Shown here: positions 41,705 to 51,437 of the stretch, piece by piece | Position numbering within the stretch: the stretch's first letter is position 1 | How the letters are laid out: each line of letters opens with the position of its first letter | Origin: Flavilitoribacter sp020436695 | GTDB lineage: Bacteria > Bacteroidota > Bacteroidia > Chitinophagales > Saprospiraceae | Direction of reading: 5' to 3' | Assembly (NCBI GenBank): GCA_041392665.1 | Contig: JAWKLQ010000017.1 | Span: 62,001-126,000, forward strand | Length of the DNA: 64,000 nt | Notes under the pieces: model-generated | The model's input: only the letters and a program-made list of their open reading frames with translations | Database searches by the model: none | Told to the model about the DNA's origin: nothing | Program-made: the position numbers and the translations under genes

Positions 41705-43264
41705 ATGAGTAGGCAAAATTTTCAATCCCTGTTATGGTGTCTGGTGCTGATAATGTTGAGCAGCTTTACGGGAAAGGCCCAAAAAAGAACGTTTAAAGCC
41801 ACTGCAGTGGAATACCTGGTGCAGGCAGGAACGATCCTGAATGGCGATCGAATTGAAGGTTACTTTTTTTTGAATCGCACCGAAGAGAACAAGGGAAGAA
41901 TTTTTGAGTTCCGGCTGGATCTGGTCGACGCCAATTTGGAACCTATTGGCAGCCTCAAACTAAATGAAAGTTACGGTTTGAATGTCCGAGACATAGCCTA
42001 CAATGGGAAGTATTTGGCCATAGAATTCATGGATAATGCTCCTACCGGCTACACCTACGGCATCAGTAAAAGGGCGGTTTGGGTAGCCTTATACGACAGC
42101 CAAGGTAATGAGGTAACGAGCAAAGAAATTGAATTTACGCTGTACGACAAAAATCTTTTCCTGGGTTATACGGCAGAAAATATTACCCGTAAAGAATTGG
42201 TCTCCGCTCCCGACGGCTTTGTTAACTATAGCACCCGATCAACCGGCCTGGGACAAAAAAAAGTACAACCAAAGATCTCTTTTCTTCCGGATGGAACCGA
42301 GCAGGACGAATGGACCCATTTAGGAAGGGAAAACCAAAAAATGCCAGTTTTCGCTACTTTTCTGGCAGCTGATGAACAAACGCTGCTGAGCTTAACGTAT
42401 GCTCAAATTCTTAATAGCTCGAGAACGTATGATTTGAACGTATTGGGAGTTGATCTTAAATCTGGAAAAGAGTTGTTCTATTTTGATGGACTCGAGAGTG
42501 CGCAACATCCAGTGTGGGTCAAAAAGGCTTTTATTCAGGAAGACGAGATCACACTGATAGGCACTTATTTTTTTCAAAATAAAGATCATGATGCTTATGA
42601 GGATGCCAAAGGTATTTTCAGTATCCGGCTCAACCGGCAGGGGCAGATCCTGCAACAGGAATTCTTTGCCAACGAAGAGCTCCTCAGTAATGATATACTG
42701 GTCGCGAAAGATCATCCCGACGCTCTCCTCCACGACATAGTCATTGCAGACATACTTAGGTTGACTTCCGGCCAGATCATCATGCCGGTCGAGATCTACC
42801 GCCTTAAGAAAAACCCCAAGGGTACAAAAAACAACTTGCTGATCAGGGATATTTATCTGTTATACCTTTCCGAAAACCTTGAACTTCTGCACAGCAAAAG
42901 AATAGATCGGAGATTAGAAGAAAAGGTGTACATCGGTAAATTTGAAAAACGTTATCATACCCGAGATGCCGTTCACGAGTTTGACCGGAATTCCTACAAT
43001 TACTTTAAATACGGATTTTCCCGGCCTTATCAGGATGGTGGCTGGCTCGTATTCCTTTCGAAGAGCGAAGAGCTGGAAAACAAAAAGATTGTTAAAACAT
43101 ACTTCCTGGATAAAGCGAATCTGATCGAAAACGAAATCCAACTGGATGATCAGGAAAGCTTCTTTATGGTTTTCCCGGCAGTTGACGACTATCTAATGGT
43201 ACTGGAATACATAAAAGCGGATAAGGAGCTTGACGTACGTCTGGAAAGGATCAAAACGGAGTAA
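41705..43264 (+). CDS. Secreted protein of unknown function
   Basis: 519 residues. The signal peptide (FQSLLWCLVLIMLSSFTGKAQ) is followed by a mature part rich in beta strands and aromatic residues, without cysteines forming a clear pattern. Repeated strand-turn stretches (ILNGDRIEGYFFLNRTEENK, LTLLSLTYAQ-like text) suggest a beta-propeller-like fold, but this is a guess. No known family recognised. It is the second gene of a pair with the M48 protease. Its stop codon lies inside the T-tract of the convergent SRP RNA gene. Confidence 0.75.
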   Translation: MSRQNFQSLLWCLVLIMLSSFTGKAQKRTFKATAVEYLVQAGTILNGDRIEGYFFLNRTEENKGRIFEFRLDLVDANLEPIGSLKLNESYGLNVRDIAYNGKYLAIEFMDNAPTGYTYGISKRAVWVALYDSQGNEVTSKEIEFTLYDKNLFLGYTAENITRKELVSAPDGFVNYSTRSTGLGQKKVQPKISFLPDGTEQDEWTHLGRENQKMPVFATFLAADEQTLLSLTYAQILNSSRTYDLNVLGVDLKSGKELFYFDGLESAQHPVWVKKAFIQEDEITLIGTYFFQNKDHDAYEDAKGIFSIRLNRQGQILQQEFFANEELLSNDILVAKDHPDALLHDIVIADILRLTSGQIIMPVEIYRLKKNPKGTKNNLLIRDIYLLYLSENLELLHSKRIDRRLEEKVYIGKFEKRYHTRDAVHEFDRNSYNYFKYGFSRPYQDGGWLVFLSKSEELENKKIVKTYFLDKANLIENEIQLDDQESFFMVFPAVDDYLMVLEYIKADKELDVRLERIKTE

Positions 43265-43270
43265 AAAAAA

Positions 43271-43371
43271 TGTGGTGAACAAGCACACCAACCGCTCAAC
43301 CTGCTACCCTTGCTGCGTTTCCGCCCTGGGGGAGTTCACTGGGAGCTGGCTGTATGCCGTCCACCGGGGGC
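43271..43371 (-). ncRNA. ffs: Signal recognition particle RNA (4.5S)
   Basis: Read on the minus strand, the apical domain GGGCGGAAACGCAGCAAGGG is the conserved Ffh-binding hairpin of the bacterial small SRP RNA. The ends pair (GGTGGAC at the 5' side with GTTCACC at the 3' side), giving a ~95-100 nt hairpin. Eight T follow directly (plus-strand A at 43263-43270). Exact ends are approximate. Confidence 0.92.
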
Positions 43372-43406
43372 AAAGGTAAATTAATTTTTGCTTAACAAAC
43401 AAGCTT

Positions 43407-43745
43407 TTAATCCTCCGATTTGGGAATAATTTCGGTCTTTTCTCCGAAGTATTGCACAAAGCGTTGCATATCAGCGGCTAAGTCTGCATTATTGGTAGCC
43501 TTAAAATAAGTATCAGCCATAGCCCGCAGAGTTTGGAAAAAAAAGCGGTCCATTTCGATCACCTGCATGTCTTTGGTCCACAGGTCGATCTTTAAGGTTT
43601 CATTGCTTTTTTTGTCAAAAAGGGCCAACAGCAAACCCTTGCAGGGTTGGGCCGGGCCGTCCTGATCATCAGCTTTCCAGTTAATGGCTTCCGGTATATT
43701 ATTATTATCTAATCCTATGCGAATCCTGATCTCCTTTTTTTTCAT
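43407..43745 (-). CDS. gldC: Gliding motility protein GldC
   Basis: 112 residues from the ATG at 43745 (MKKKEIRIRIGLDNNNIPEA); the longer frame to 43796 adds residues absent from the family. The text INWKADDQD and the block LLALFDKKSNETLKIDLWTKDMQV-type positions are characteristic of GldC, a small cytoplasmic protein linked to gliding motility in Flavobacterium and widespread in Bacteroidota. It is not part of the T9SS core and its molecular role is unknown. It lies between the SRP RNA gene and an atypical SDR gene; its start is 69 bases after the latter's stop, so they may be cotranscribed. Confidence 0.92.
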   Translation of the reverse strand: MKKKEIRIRIGLDNNNIPEAINWKADDQDGPAQPCKGLLLALFDKKSNETLKIDLWTKDMQVIEMDRFFFQTLRAMADTYFKATNNADLAADMQRFVQYFGEKTEIIPKSED

Positions 43746-43814
43746 TTTGTTCGTTTCTAGATGCCAGATACTTAGTACGTAGCCAACCAAGATCAAGTAC
43801 CGAGTACCTAATTC

Positions 43815-44510
43815 TTATTTTGGAATTAAAGCATTTTGATTGGCTAAGTTTTGCAGGTAATTTGAGGGGTAAATATGCACTCCTTTTGAGATCTGCTGGG
43901 CAGCATTGACCATAGCCTGTGCGACTACTTCTGCCTCTACCGGCCGGTATTTCGACAGAAGTCCGCCCGTAAAGTTATCGATCACCTTTCCGATCTTGCC
44001 GGCCAGTTCTTCTCCCCAGCGGTTTTCATTCCGTTCTCCCAGCAATACGGAAGGTTGGAAAATATGGGTGGACCAGAACGGCAGTTCCTTCACGGCGTCT
44101 TCCAGTTCGCCTTTGACCCTACTGTAAAAGAAAAGGGAATCTTTATCAGCTCCTACTGAGGATACCAACAGCAATTGGTTAACACCATGCTCAGCCGCTA
44201 TCCGGGCCACCTTATAGGAATACTTAAAATCAACTTTATAAAAAGCTTCACGGCTTCCCGCTTTAGCCATGGTCGTGCCCAAACAAAGGAACAGATCATC
44301 ACCGCGCATCTGGGCAGCATGCTCCTCCAGACGATCAAAATCGATCACTATTTGATGCAGGCGTTCGTGCTCTTTTTTAAGCGGCTTACGCACAAAGGCA
44401 ATCACCCGCTGGTAGGCCGCATGCCTCAGCAGATAATCCAGGCAGTATCCACCCACCAGACCGGAAGCCCCAAAGATCAATGCCGTTTTTTTGCCTTTTG
44501 TGATTTCCAA
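43815..44510 (-). CDS. NAD(P)-binding atypical SDR (HTATIP2-like)
   Basis: 231 residues. The Rossmann motif is GASGLVGGYCL (14-24), followed by LCLGTTMAKAGS, LLVSSVGADKDS and YSRVKGELE, which holds the active-site Tyr and Lys in the YxxxK form. This fits the atypical SDRs related to human HTATIP2/TIP30 and bacterial oxidoreductases of unknown substrate. Cytoplasmic. It lies upstream of gldC in the same direction. The start at 44510 (MEITKGKKTAL) is consistent with the family. Confidence 0.88.
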   Translation of the reverse strand: MEITKGKKTALIFGASGLVGGYCLDYLLRHAAYQRVIAFVRKPLKKEHERLHQIVIDFDRLEEHAAQMRGDDLFLCLGTTMAKAGSREAFYKVDFKYSYKVARIAAEHGVNQLLLVSSVGADKDSLFFYSRVKGELEDAVKELPFWSTHIFQPSVLLGERNENRWGEELAGKIGKVIDNFTGGLLSKYRPVEAEVVAQAMVNAAQQISKGVHIYPSNYLQNLANQNALIPK

Positions 44511-44609
44511 ATACCTGTCATTTTTGTACCGGTGGGCAAATATAGGAAAATAATGTAGTCGTCACTCGTCAGTCAAAAAGTCGTCAGTCCGGGGAGATGA
44601 ATCTCCATC

Positions 44610-46730
44610 TTACAACTTTTTATTTCTTAACCGGACTGCATTACCGATCACGACTACATCAGAGAAGGCCATAAACAGTGCTCCCCACATGGGGTTGAGG
44701 AAGCCCATGGCCGCAATTGGTATAGCCACAATGTTGTAAGCAAAAGCCCAGAACAGGCTTTGTTTGATCGTTTTCACTGTTGCCCGGCTGATCTTGATCG
44801 CTTTTGGCAAATGATCCAGTTGCCCCTTCAGCAATATGATCTGAGCGGACTGGATCGCCACCTGGGATGCATTACTCAGAGAGACCCCAATTGTAGCGCG
44901 GGCCAGGGCAGGCGCATCATTGATCCCATCGCCGATCATGGCTGTCGGTGCCTGCTGTGAAAGCGCCTCGATCTTTTTAAGTTTTTCCTGCGGCTGTTGT
45001 TCGGCGTAGAACTCTTCAACGCCCAACTCCCTGGCGATGGCTGCCGTTTTATGCTGCTTGTCGCCACTCAGGATCACCGGATGAAGCTGCTCGGATTGCA
45101 GGTAACGAATGAGTTCAGCGGCATCCGGTTTCAGTTCGTCTTCGATTTCAATGGTCGCGATCAGTTGATCGTTCTCTGTAAGGAAAACGGATTTTGCTCC
45201 CGGCTGTACATTGTCTTCAAGGCCCACCAACTGTTCGGAACCGATCCGGTATTGTGTACCATCAGCGGTTTTGGCCAGCAACCCTCCTCCTTTTATTTCT
45301 TCCACGTCCAGTTGCCCAAGATCCAGGCCATTGATCCGTCCTGCCATTTCCCGCACCAGCGATTGAGCGATCGGATGTGACGAATACCGCTCGATCCCAT
45401 AGATAAGTGCATTTACCTTTTTGTGATCATCGACCCGGTAATCAATATTTTTAATCTGAAACCGACCGGAAGTAAGGGTCCCTGTTTTATCGAATACGAA
45501 GTTTTTGATATGAGCAAAAGTCTCAACCGTTTGGCCGCCTTTTACCAGAATGCCATTACGGGCCAGGCGCCCAACACCAACCATTACCGCAGTGGGCGTG
45601 GCCAGTCCCATGGCACAGGGGCAGGAGATCACCAATACGGCAATGGCATTCATCAGTGCCTGTTGTGCACTCAGATCAAACACCCAGTGCCCCAGACTAA
45701 AGGTCAATAAGGCGATAAACAGAACAGCAGGTACAAAAATAGCGCTGATCCGGTCGGCCAGGCGTTGCAGTGCCGGTTTGTCCTGCTGGGCCGTTTTGAC
45801 CAGTTCGATCATTTGATTGAGTACGGTGTCCTTTCCGATGGCCGTTACTTCAATACGTACATTGCCGCTCAGAAGCAAACTCGATCCGATCACTTCATCG
45901 CCGGTTTGTTTAAATACGGGCTCACTTTCTCCGGTAAGCATAGATTCATCCACTTCCGCTTCTCCTTCTGCAATCTTTCCGTCAATGGGTATCCGATCCC
46001 CTTCGTTGATCTGCAGAATATTACCAATCTCCAGGTCCTCGCGATTGACACTGACGATCGTACCGGAAGGCATAACCCGTCGGGCTTTTTCTACCTGTAG
46101 TTTACTAAGCTCACCAATAGCCGTTGTGGTTTGTTTAACGGCGCGTTTTTCCAGCCAGTTTCCCACGAGTACAAGCGTGATGATAGTCGCACTGGTTTCA
46201 TAGAATATATACTCATGCCGGTGCATCAACGTACCGATCACGCTGTAAATAAAAGCAGCTGTACTACCGATGAATATCAGCACATCCATGTTGGGGACAC
46301 CACCGCGAAGAGAACTGACAGCACTGCGGCCGAAATGCAGGAATCCAATGATAAAAGGCGGCAAACATAGAGCAAACTGCACCCAGTTGTTATTCATGAA
46401 AGGCAGGCCGCTACCCGCCATCATCAGCAAATGATGCAGGAGCAAGGGCAAGGTGAAGGCAGCACTGATCCATAGTTTTCTTTCCAGCGTCCACCAATCC
46501 TCGGGAGTGGAGGCCTCAATAATTTTGTACCCCAGTTTCTGGATACCCTGTTTGACCTGATCTACGGTCAGCTTCTCATCATTTCTGCGGAAACGGACTT
46601 CTTTCGTCTGGAAATTCACAAAAACATCATCCAATCCCTTTCTTTCCAGGAAGCGGCTGATGCTCATGGCGCAGTTGTTACAATCCATTCCATCCACCTC
46701 CAATTCAACAATTTCCTTATTTTTTGCCAT
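44610..46730 (-). CDS. copA: Copper-translocating P-type ATPase
   Basis: 706 residues. An N-terminal HMA domain (ELEVDGMDCNNCAMSI, metal-binding CxxC near residues 16-19) is followed by eight membrane helices. It has the ion motif CPC in ISCPCAMGLATPTA near 370, the phosphorylation site DKTGTLT near 414, the SSHP motif (YSSHPIAQS) and GDGINDAPALA near 600. This is a PIB-1 ATPase exporting Cu+ from the cytoplasm. There is only one HMA domain, as usual for Bacteroidota. It stands alone, divergent from a lipoprotein gene 144 bases away; no copper chaperone is next to it. Confidence 0.94.
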   Translation of the reverse strand: MAKNKEIVELEVDGMDCNNCAMSISRFLERKGLDDVFVNFQTKEVRFRRNDEKLTVDQVKQGIQKLGYKIIEASTPEDWWTLERKLWISAAFTLPLLLHHLLMMAGSGLPFMNNNWVQFALCLPPFIIGFLHFGRSAVSSLRGGVPNMDVLIFIGSTAAFIYSVIGTLMHRHEYIFYETSATIITLVLVGNWLEKRAVKQTTTAIGELSKLQVEKARRVMPSGTIVSVNREDLEIGNILQINEGDRIPIDGKIAEGEAEVDESMLTGESEPVFKQTGDEVIGSSLLLSGNVRIEVTAIGKDTVLNQMIELVKTAQQDKPALQRLADRISAIFVPAVLFIALLTFSLGHWVFDLSAQQALMNAIAVLVISCPCAMGLATPTAVMVGVGRLARNGILVKGGQTVETFAHIKNFVFDKTGTLTSGRFQIKNIDYRVDDHKKVNALIYGIERYSSHPIAQSLVREMAGRINGLDLGQLDVEEIKGGGLLAKTADGTQYRIGSEQLVGLEDNVQPGAKSVFLTENDQLIATIEIEDELKPDAAELIRYLQSEQLHPVILSGDKQHKTAAIARELGVEEFYAEQQPQEKLKKIEALSQQAPTAMIGDGINDAPALARATIGVSLSNASQVAIQSAQIILLKGQLDHLPKAIKISRATVKTIKQSLFWAFAYNIVAIPIAAMGFLNPMWGALFMAFSDVVVIGNAVRLRNKKL

Positions 46731-46874
46731 ATTGATCGAACTTGTGCTGCTCTAAACTATTAATAAAGTAAAATAAGCGCTTAAAAATAGGTTTTCTGCC
46801 CTAACGTACTCAATTTTACCACCTGAGACTTTATACTACTCAACAATATTACCACATCACTTAAATTAACAATA

Positions 46875-47696
46875 ATGAGAAACTCGCGGTTGCTATTGCT
46901 TTTATTTTTATCGATCTTCATGGCTGCGTGTAATAACACCAAGAATACGGAAGTTGACGAAGCCGAAGAACTCGTGGGCGATGCCATCGAAGAATCGCAG
47001 GATATGAAATACGAGTTGTCCCGCTTCGAACCTTCTACGGAATACGCCGATGCAGCTATCACGGGCATGACTTACAAGAATGGTATGTTTAATTTCACCC
47101 TGGCGGACGGCGAATATAAACTGGGTATGCAGACTCCGGATGCCGGCCAGAAGATGTGTGCCAATTCTGATAAAGGACAGCACATTCACCTGATCGTGGA
47201 TAATGCGCCTTATTCCGCCCAGTATACTCCTTCTTTCGAGTATGACATTGCCGATGGTGACCATTACCTGTTGGCTTTCCTTAGCCGTTCTTATCACGAA
47301 AGTATCAAGACAGAAGCTGCATCTGTGATCAAAAAGATCGCTGTAGCGAATAAGTCGATCACTTCGGAAGAAGATGTGACGGAGCCGATGGTATTCTACA
47401 GCCGTCCCAAAGGAACTTATACCGGCAAGGCTAATACCGATAAGGTCATGCTGGACTTCTACCTGGCCAATGCCACTTTGGGTGAAGACTACCGGGTAAA
47501 AGCCGATATCAACGGAGAAGTACACTATATTACAAGTTGGGAACCGTTCTATATCATGGGGCTGCCGATGGGCGAAAACACGATCACTCTGACGCTGGAA
47601 GATATAGATGGCAACAAAGTGGATACACCGCTGAATCCGGTAACCCGGACTTTCACGCTGGAAGCTGACCCAATGGAGGAAGCAGCCAATCAATAA
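46875..47696 (+). CDS. Lipoprotein of the so-called phosphopeptide-binding type
   Basis: 273 residues. Lipobox SIFMAAC with Cys 19, then an acidic linker (EVDEAEELVGDAIEE). The mature part contains KGQHIHLIVDNAPYSAQYT and DGDHYLLAFLSRSYHESIK, text of Bacteroidota lipoproteins often annotated as phosphopeptide-binding; the basis of that name is weak. Its histidines (HIHLI, DGDHYLL) and its position next to a copper ATPase raise the question of metal binding, which is inference only. It should be membrane-anchored in the periplasm. Convergent with the acetoacetate-CoA ligase gene, stops 2 bases apart. Confidence 0.8.
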   Translation: MRNSRLLLLLFLSIFMAACNNTKNTEVDEAEELVGDAIEESQDMKYELSRFEPSTEYADAAITGMTYKNGMFNFTLADGEYKLGMQTPDAGQKMCANSDKGQHIHLIVDNAPYSAQYTPSFEYDIADGDHYLLAFLSRSYHESIKTEAASVIKKIAVANKSITSEEDVTEPMVFYSRPKGTYTGKANTDKVMLDFYLANATLGEDYRVKADINGEVHYITSWEPFYIMGLPMGENTITLTLEDIDGNKVDTPLNPVTRTFTLEADPMEEAANQ

Positions 47697-47698
47697 CA

Positions 47699-49675
47699 TC
47701 AGTCGGCTAACCGCCGGCCAAACTGAATAAAAAAGTCCAGCGAATCCGGGTTGCGCATTGCCCCCGGATTCGCTGCTTTTGTAATGGGTATTCCCAACAA
47801 GATCTTCTTTACCGGCGCTTCCAGCTTTTTCCCGGAAATGGTATAGGGAATATCTTTTACTGCGATCACTTCGTCAGGTACATGCCGGGGTGAATATTCC
47901 GACCTAAGCGTTTGCTTGATCTTCCGGATAAGTTCCTGATCCAGGTTTTGTCCCTCTGCAAGAACGACAAACAATGGCATGTAATGACGTCCTCCGGCAA
48001 GTTCAAGATTTACAATCAGGCTATCTTTCACTTCTTTAACCTTCTGTATAGCATTGTAGATCTCTGCTGTGCCGATCCGTACCCCCTGTCGATTGAGGGT
48101 AGCATCCGACCGTCCGTAGATCACCAGCGAGCCTCGGTCCGTGATGCGCACCCAATCCCCGTGACGCCAGATGCCGGGATACATTTCAAAGTAACTTTCC
48201 AGGTAGCGCTTGTCACCGGGATCATTCCAGAAATAGATCGGCATGGAGGGCATCGGCTGGGTGATTACCATCTCCCCTACTTCATTAACTACCGGCTCAC
48301 CCATTTCATCCCAGGCATACACCGCTGCTCCCAGTGCCCGGCACTGTATCTCTCCTTCGTATACCGGCAACAAGGGGTTTCCTCCCACAAAGGCCGTACA
48401 GAGGTCAGTTCCGCCACTCATTGAACACAACCACAGATCTTTCTTGATGGATTCATAACACCAGGTAAAGGTTTCCGGTGGCAGAGGAGCGCCGGTTGAT
48501 CCGATAGACCGCAATTCGCTCAGAGCAAATTCGGACTTTATCTGAAGCTCATTTTGCATACAGGCTACCAGATACGGAGCTCCGGCACCAAAGTGATGGA
48601 TAGGAGCTGTTTCTGCCAGTTGCCATAATACCGACAGATCAGGATATCCCGGACTTCCGTCAAACAGCACAATAGTAGCTCCCATCAAAAAGGAAGCCTG
48701 TACAAAATTCCACATCATCCAGCCCGTAGTAGAAAACCAGAAAAAATGCTCTCCGGCGTGTACATCGTTATGGAAAGCGAGGTATTTGTAATGTTCCAGC
48801 AGGACACCACCCTGGCAATGGGTAATGGCTTTGGGCTTACCCGTTGTGCCGGAAGAATACAGCACCCAGATCGGATGATCAAAAGGAACTGGTGTAAATA
48901 CCGGTGTGCCCGTATATTGAACTAATAGCTCTTTCCAATAGATGGCATTCGCTTCCCCCGGCAACTCAGCTTCCCGATCCAGGTAAGGTATGAAAACGAC
49001 TTTTTCCAACGTAGGCAGTTGTGCCATAATTTCCCGCACTACCTCAGATCGATCAAAGGCTTTGCCATTATATTGGTAGCCATCGACGGTAATGAATACT
49101 TTTGGTGCGATCTGCTGAAAACGTTCGATCACACTATTGCTACCGAAATCCGGCGAGCAACTGGACCAAACTGCCCCCAAGCCACAAACCGCCATAAAGG
49201 AAATGGTGGCTTCCGGAATATTCGGCAGGTAGGCCACTACCCTATCTCCGGCAACTACGCCCTGCTGCGTGAAATATTGTTGCAGACTACCAACGGTAAG
49301 ACTCACTTCTTTCCAGGTCATATGCCTTATGGAATGCATTTCCGACTGATAGATGATGGCTGTCTGATCTTCTTTGCAATGGCGAAACAGATGTTCTGCA
49401 TAGTTGAGGCTGGCCCCGGTAAACCATCTGGTATAGGGCATCGGATCGGCGGTCATTACCTCAGAATAAGTAGTATAGGATTTAATTTGGAAATATTCCC
49501 ATAGACTTTCCCAAAAAGCCGCTATTTCCGTCACTGACCATTCCCATAAGTTATTATAATTTTCAAAATGTAATGCCCTGTTCTCTTTCAGCCATTGCAC
49601 ATAATGATACAAATGGGATTGCTCCTGAAATTTTGGATCTGGTTGCCAGAGTTTACGGGCAGAAATCGAGCTCAT
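47699..49675 (-). CDS. Acetoacetate-CoA ligase
   Basis: 658 residues from the ATG at 49675 (MSSISARKLWQPDPKFQEQS); an ATG at 49717 would extend it by 14. It belongs to the ANL superfamily: P-loop YSSGTTGKPKAITH, then STTGWMMWNF, the GGTDLCTAF block and YGRSDATLNRQGVRIG, and the C-terminal catalytic Lys in ISGKKLEAPVKK. GTDLCTAFVGGNP and the overall size fit acetoacetyl-CoA synthetase rather than acetyl-CoA synthetase. It activates acetoacetate with ATP and CoA in the cytoplasm, feeding ketone bodies or PHB-type metabolites into central metabolism. Monocistronic. Confidence 0.92.
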   Translation of the reverse strand: MSSISARKLWQPDPKFQEQSHLYHYVQWLKENRALHFENYNNLWEWSVTEIAAFWESLWEYFQIKSYTTYSEVMTADPMPYTRWFTGASLNYAEHLFRHCKEDQTAIIYQSEMHSIRHMTWKEVSLTVGSLQQYFTQQGVVAGDRVVAYLPNIPEATISFMAVCGLGAVWSSCSPDFGSNSVIERFQQIAPKVFITVDGYQYNGKAFDRSEVVREIMAQLPTLEKVVFIPYLDREAELPGEANAIYWKELLVQYTGTPVFTPVPFDHPIWVLYSSGTTGKPKAITHCQGGVLLEHYKYLAFHNDVHAGEHFFWFSTTGWMMWNFVQASFLMGATIVLFDGSPGYPDLSVLWQLAETAPIHHFGAGAPYLVACMQNELQIKSEFALSELRSIGSTGAPLPPETFTWCYESIKKDLWLCSMSGGTDLCTAFVGGNPLLPVYEGEIQCRALGAAVYAWDEMGEPVVNEVGEMVITQPMPSMPIYFWNDPGDKRYLESYFEMYPGIWRHGDWVRITDRGSLVIYGRSDATLNRQGVRIGTAEIYNAIQKVKEVKDSLIVNLELAGGRHYMPLFVVLAEGQNLDQELIRKIKQTLRSEYSPRHVPDEVIAVKDIPYTISGKKLEAPVKKILLGIPITKAANPGAMRNPDSLDFFIQFGRRLAD

Positions 49676-49925
49676 GCTACAGTCTAGTTGGTATTTAATC
49701 GATGCTACCTGATTCATTGCCCGCCCCTGCAGGTACGGGATCTTGCTGTGATTAATTTGATTGCTTTCTTTTCACAACAACCATGAAGCAATGAAATTCA
49801 AGCAATGCTAACTAATTTGCCTGATAGTGTATTAGCGGTAAAATATACTTTATTTTTGAGAACTAAAATGCAAGAAATTATTATCTGAGTAAAATAAAAT
49901 ACTGCATTAGATATTCTGGAGACAT

Positions 49926-51263
49926 TCAAAATTTCAATTCATACCATTGCTTTGAAGACAGAAATCGATAGGAAAGTATGATCATGACGATCCAGTAGAA
50001 TATTTCCGATGCCCAGGCCCAGGGCAAACCACCGGATGTATAGTTTACTTCTACATAAATGTATATCAGGTAAAAAACGGCACACCAAAACTGGATCTTA
50101 AGGCCATAATAAGTTGCTCCGGTGCCAACTAGCCCATTGAAAAAAACACCTCCAATGGAAAAACTTCCCAGAATCAGTACCAGTACCCAGAAAATGGGTT
50201 GTGCCTCGGTGATCAGACTCATGTCCTCCGAACCCAGCAGAGGATACAGAAAGAAGTGCGGGAACATGACCACCGGCAGAGTAATGACCATAGTAGTAAA
50301 CAGGCTGATCTTGGCCGTTTTCCAGATAAGGGGGACAACGGCCTGTCTTTTTCGCTGACCGATAAAATTGCTCACTATCGTATTGACCCCTGAGGAAAAA
50401 CCCCAACAAGGGATGGAAAGGATCAGATAGATCATCCGAACCAGATTAGTGATTGCCAGTTCTCTTTCCCCCAGGTTCTCTACAATACCAAAAAAAACGA
50501 ACCAGCTTCCCAAGCCAACAAACGCCTGGGCCACTATGGGGAATGATAATCTGTATTGTTTGCGGATCAACTTCAGATCTACCTTAGGCAGATGAAAAAG
50601 ATGATACATCCGGGCGTGTTTATCGAAGATGATAAAGACTGCAAAAACGATAAATGCCACTACTTCCGCCGTTGTACTGGCCAAACCGGCACCGGCAATG
50701 CCCATCTGCGGCAATCCCCAATGCCCAAAGACCAGTCCATAATCCAAAGCAATATTGACGACTGCCAGTACGATGGTATCGATCAGGATAAATCCCGTTC
50801 GGGCCACACCGGTATAAAGCGCAATAACAGCTACCCCTATATAAGAAAAAAATACGCCCCAGGAGCGATATTCCAGATATTCCAGACTCTTGTAAAATAT
50901 GATATCGGAATCAATGAAAAGGGAAAAGAAGTAGTAGCAGCCGTATTGCATGAAAAGGAACATTACAATTGCCAGAGCAAGTTCGTAATAGACCATACTA
51001 TAGAAGATATGCCCCACCTTTTCGGGCTCCATGGCTCCCATACGACGGGCGATCAACAATTGCCCGCCCCTTGAAAATCCATAACCGATAGCAGAGATCA
51101 CCAGATAAAAAACGCCCACAAAACCAATAGCCGCAAAATCTTGTTCACTGAGATGATATAGAAAAACACTGTCACTCAGAGCAATTACGTTTTGAGCTGC
51201 GCTGCCCAGCATAATCGGGGTTGATATGGACAGTATCTGACGATATGAGGTATTCAATCTCAT
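49926..51263 (-). CDS. MATE family efflux transporter
   Basis: 445 residues from the ATG at 51263 (MRLNTSYRQIL); an in-frame ATG at 51305 adds 14 residues. It has twelve membrane helices in two six-helix halves. SISTPIMLGSAAQNVIALSDSVFLYHL in the first half and YRLSFPIVAQAFVGLGSWFVFF in the second correspond to the two MATE_MatE repeats. These Na+- or H+-coupled exporters remove cationic drugs, flavonoids or metabolites. The substrate cannot be predicted. It is monocistronic and divergent from the oligopeptidase B gene. Confidence 0.9.
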   Translation of the reverse strand: MRLNTSYRQILSISTPIMLGSAAQNVIALSDSVFLYHLSEQDFAAIGFVGVFYLVISAIGYGFSRGGQLLIARRMGAMEPEKVGHIFYSMVYYELALAIVMFLFMQYGCYYFFSLFIDSDIIFYKSLEYLEYRSWGVFFSYIGVAVIALYTGVARTGFILIDTIVLAVVNIALDYGLVFGHWGLPQMGIAGAGLASTTAEVVAFIVFAVFIIFDKHARMYHLFHLPKVDLKLIRKQYRLSFPIVAQAFVGLGSWFVFFGIVENLGERELAITNLVRMIYLILSIPCWGFSSGVNTIVSNFIGQRKRQAVVPLIWKTAKISLFTTMVITLPVVMFPHFFLYPLLGSEDMSLITEAQPIFWVLVLILGSFSIGGVFFNGLVGTGATYYGLKIQFWCAVFYLIYIYVEVNYTSGGLPWAWASEIFYWIVMIILSYRFLSSKQWYELKF

Positions 51264-51437
51264 GCGGGCCCAAATGTACACACTTTGTTGCAGCCCTTTG
51301 CGCATTGCCGAAAAAATTACTTACTATTACGACCTTATCAAGCTGGTGACCTGGCGAGCGGATGACAAGATGGTCAACATCTCCAAGCCGTATCCATTCA
51401 ACACTTCACCTAATCAATATAGTACCACAATACAATC

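Noticed and set aside
43747..43812. Another member of the GGTATT repeat family
   Set aside because: GTACCGAGTACCTAATT is only loosely similar and has no matching second arm.
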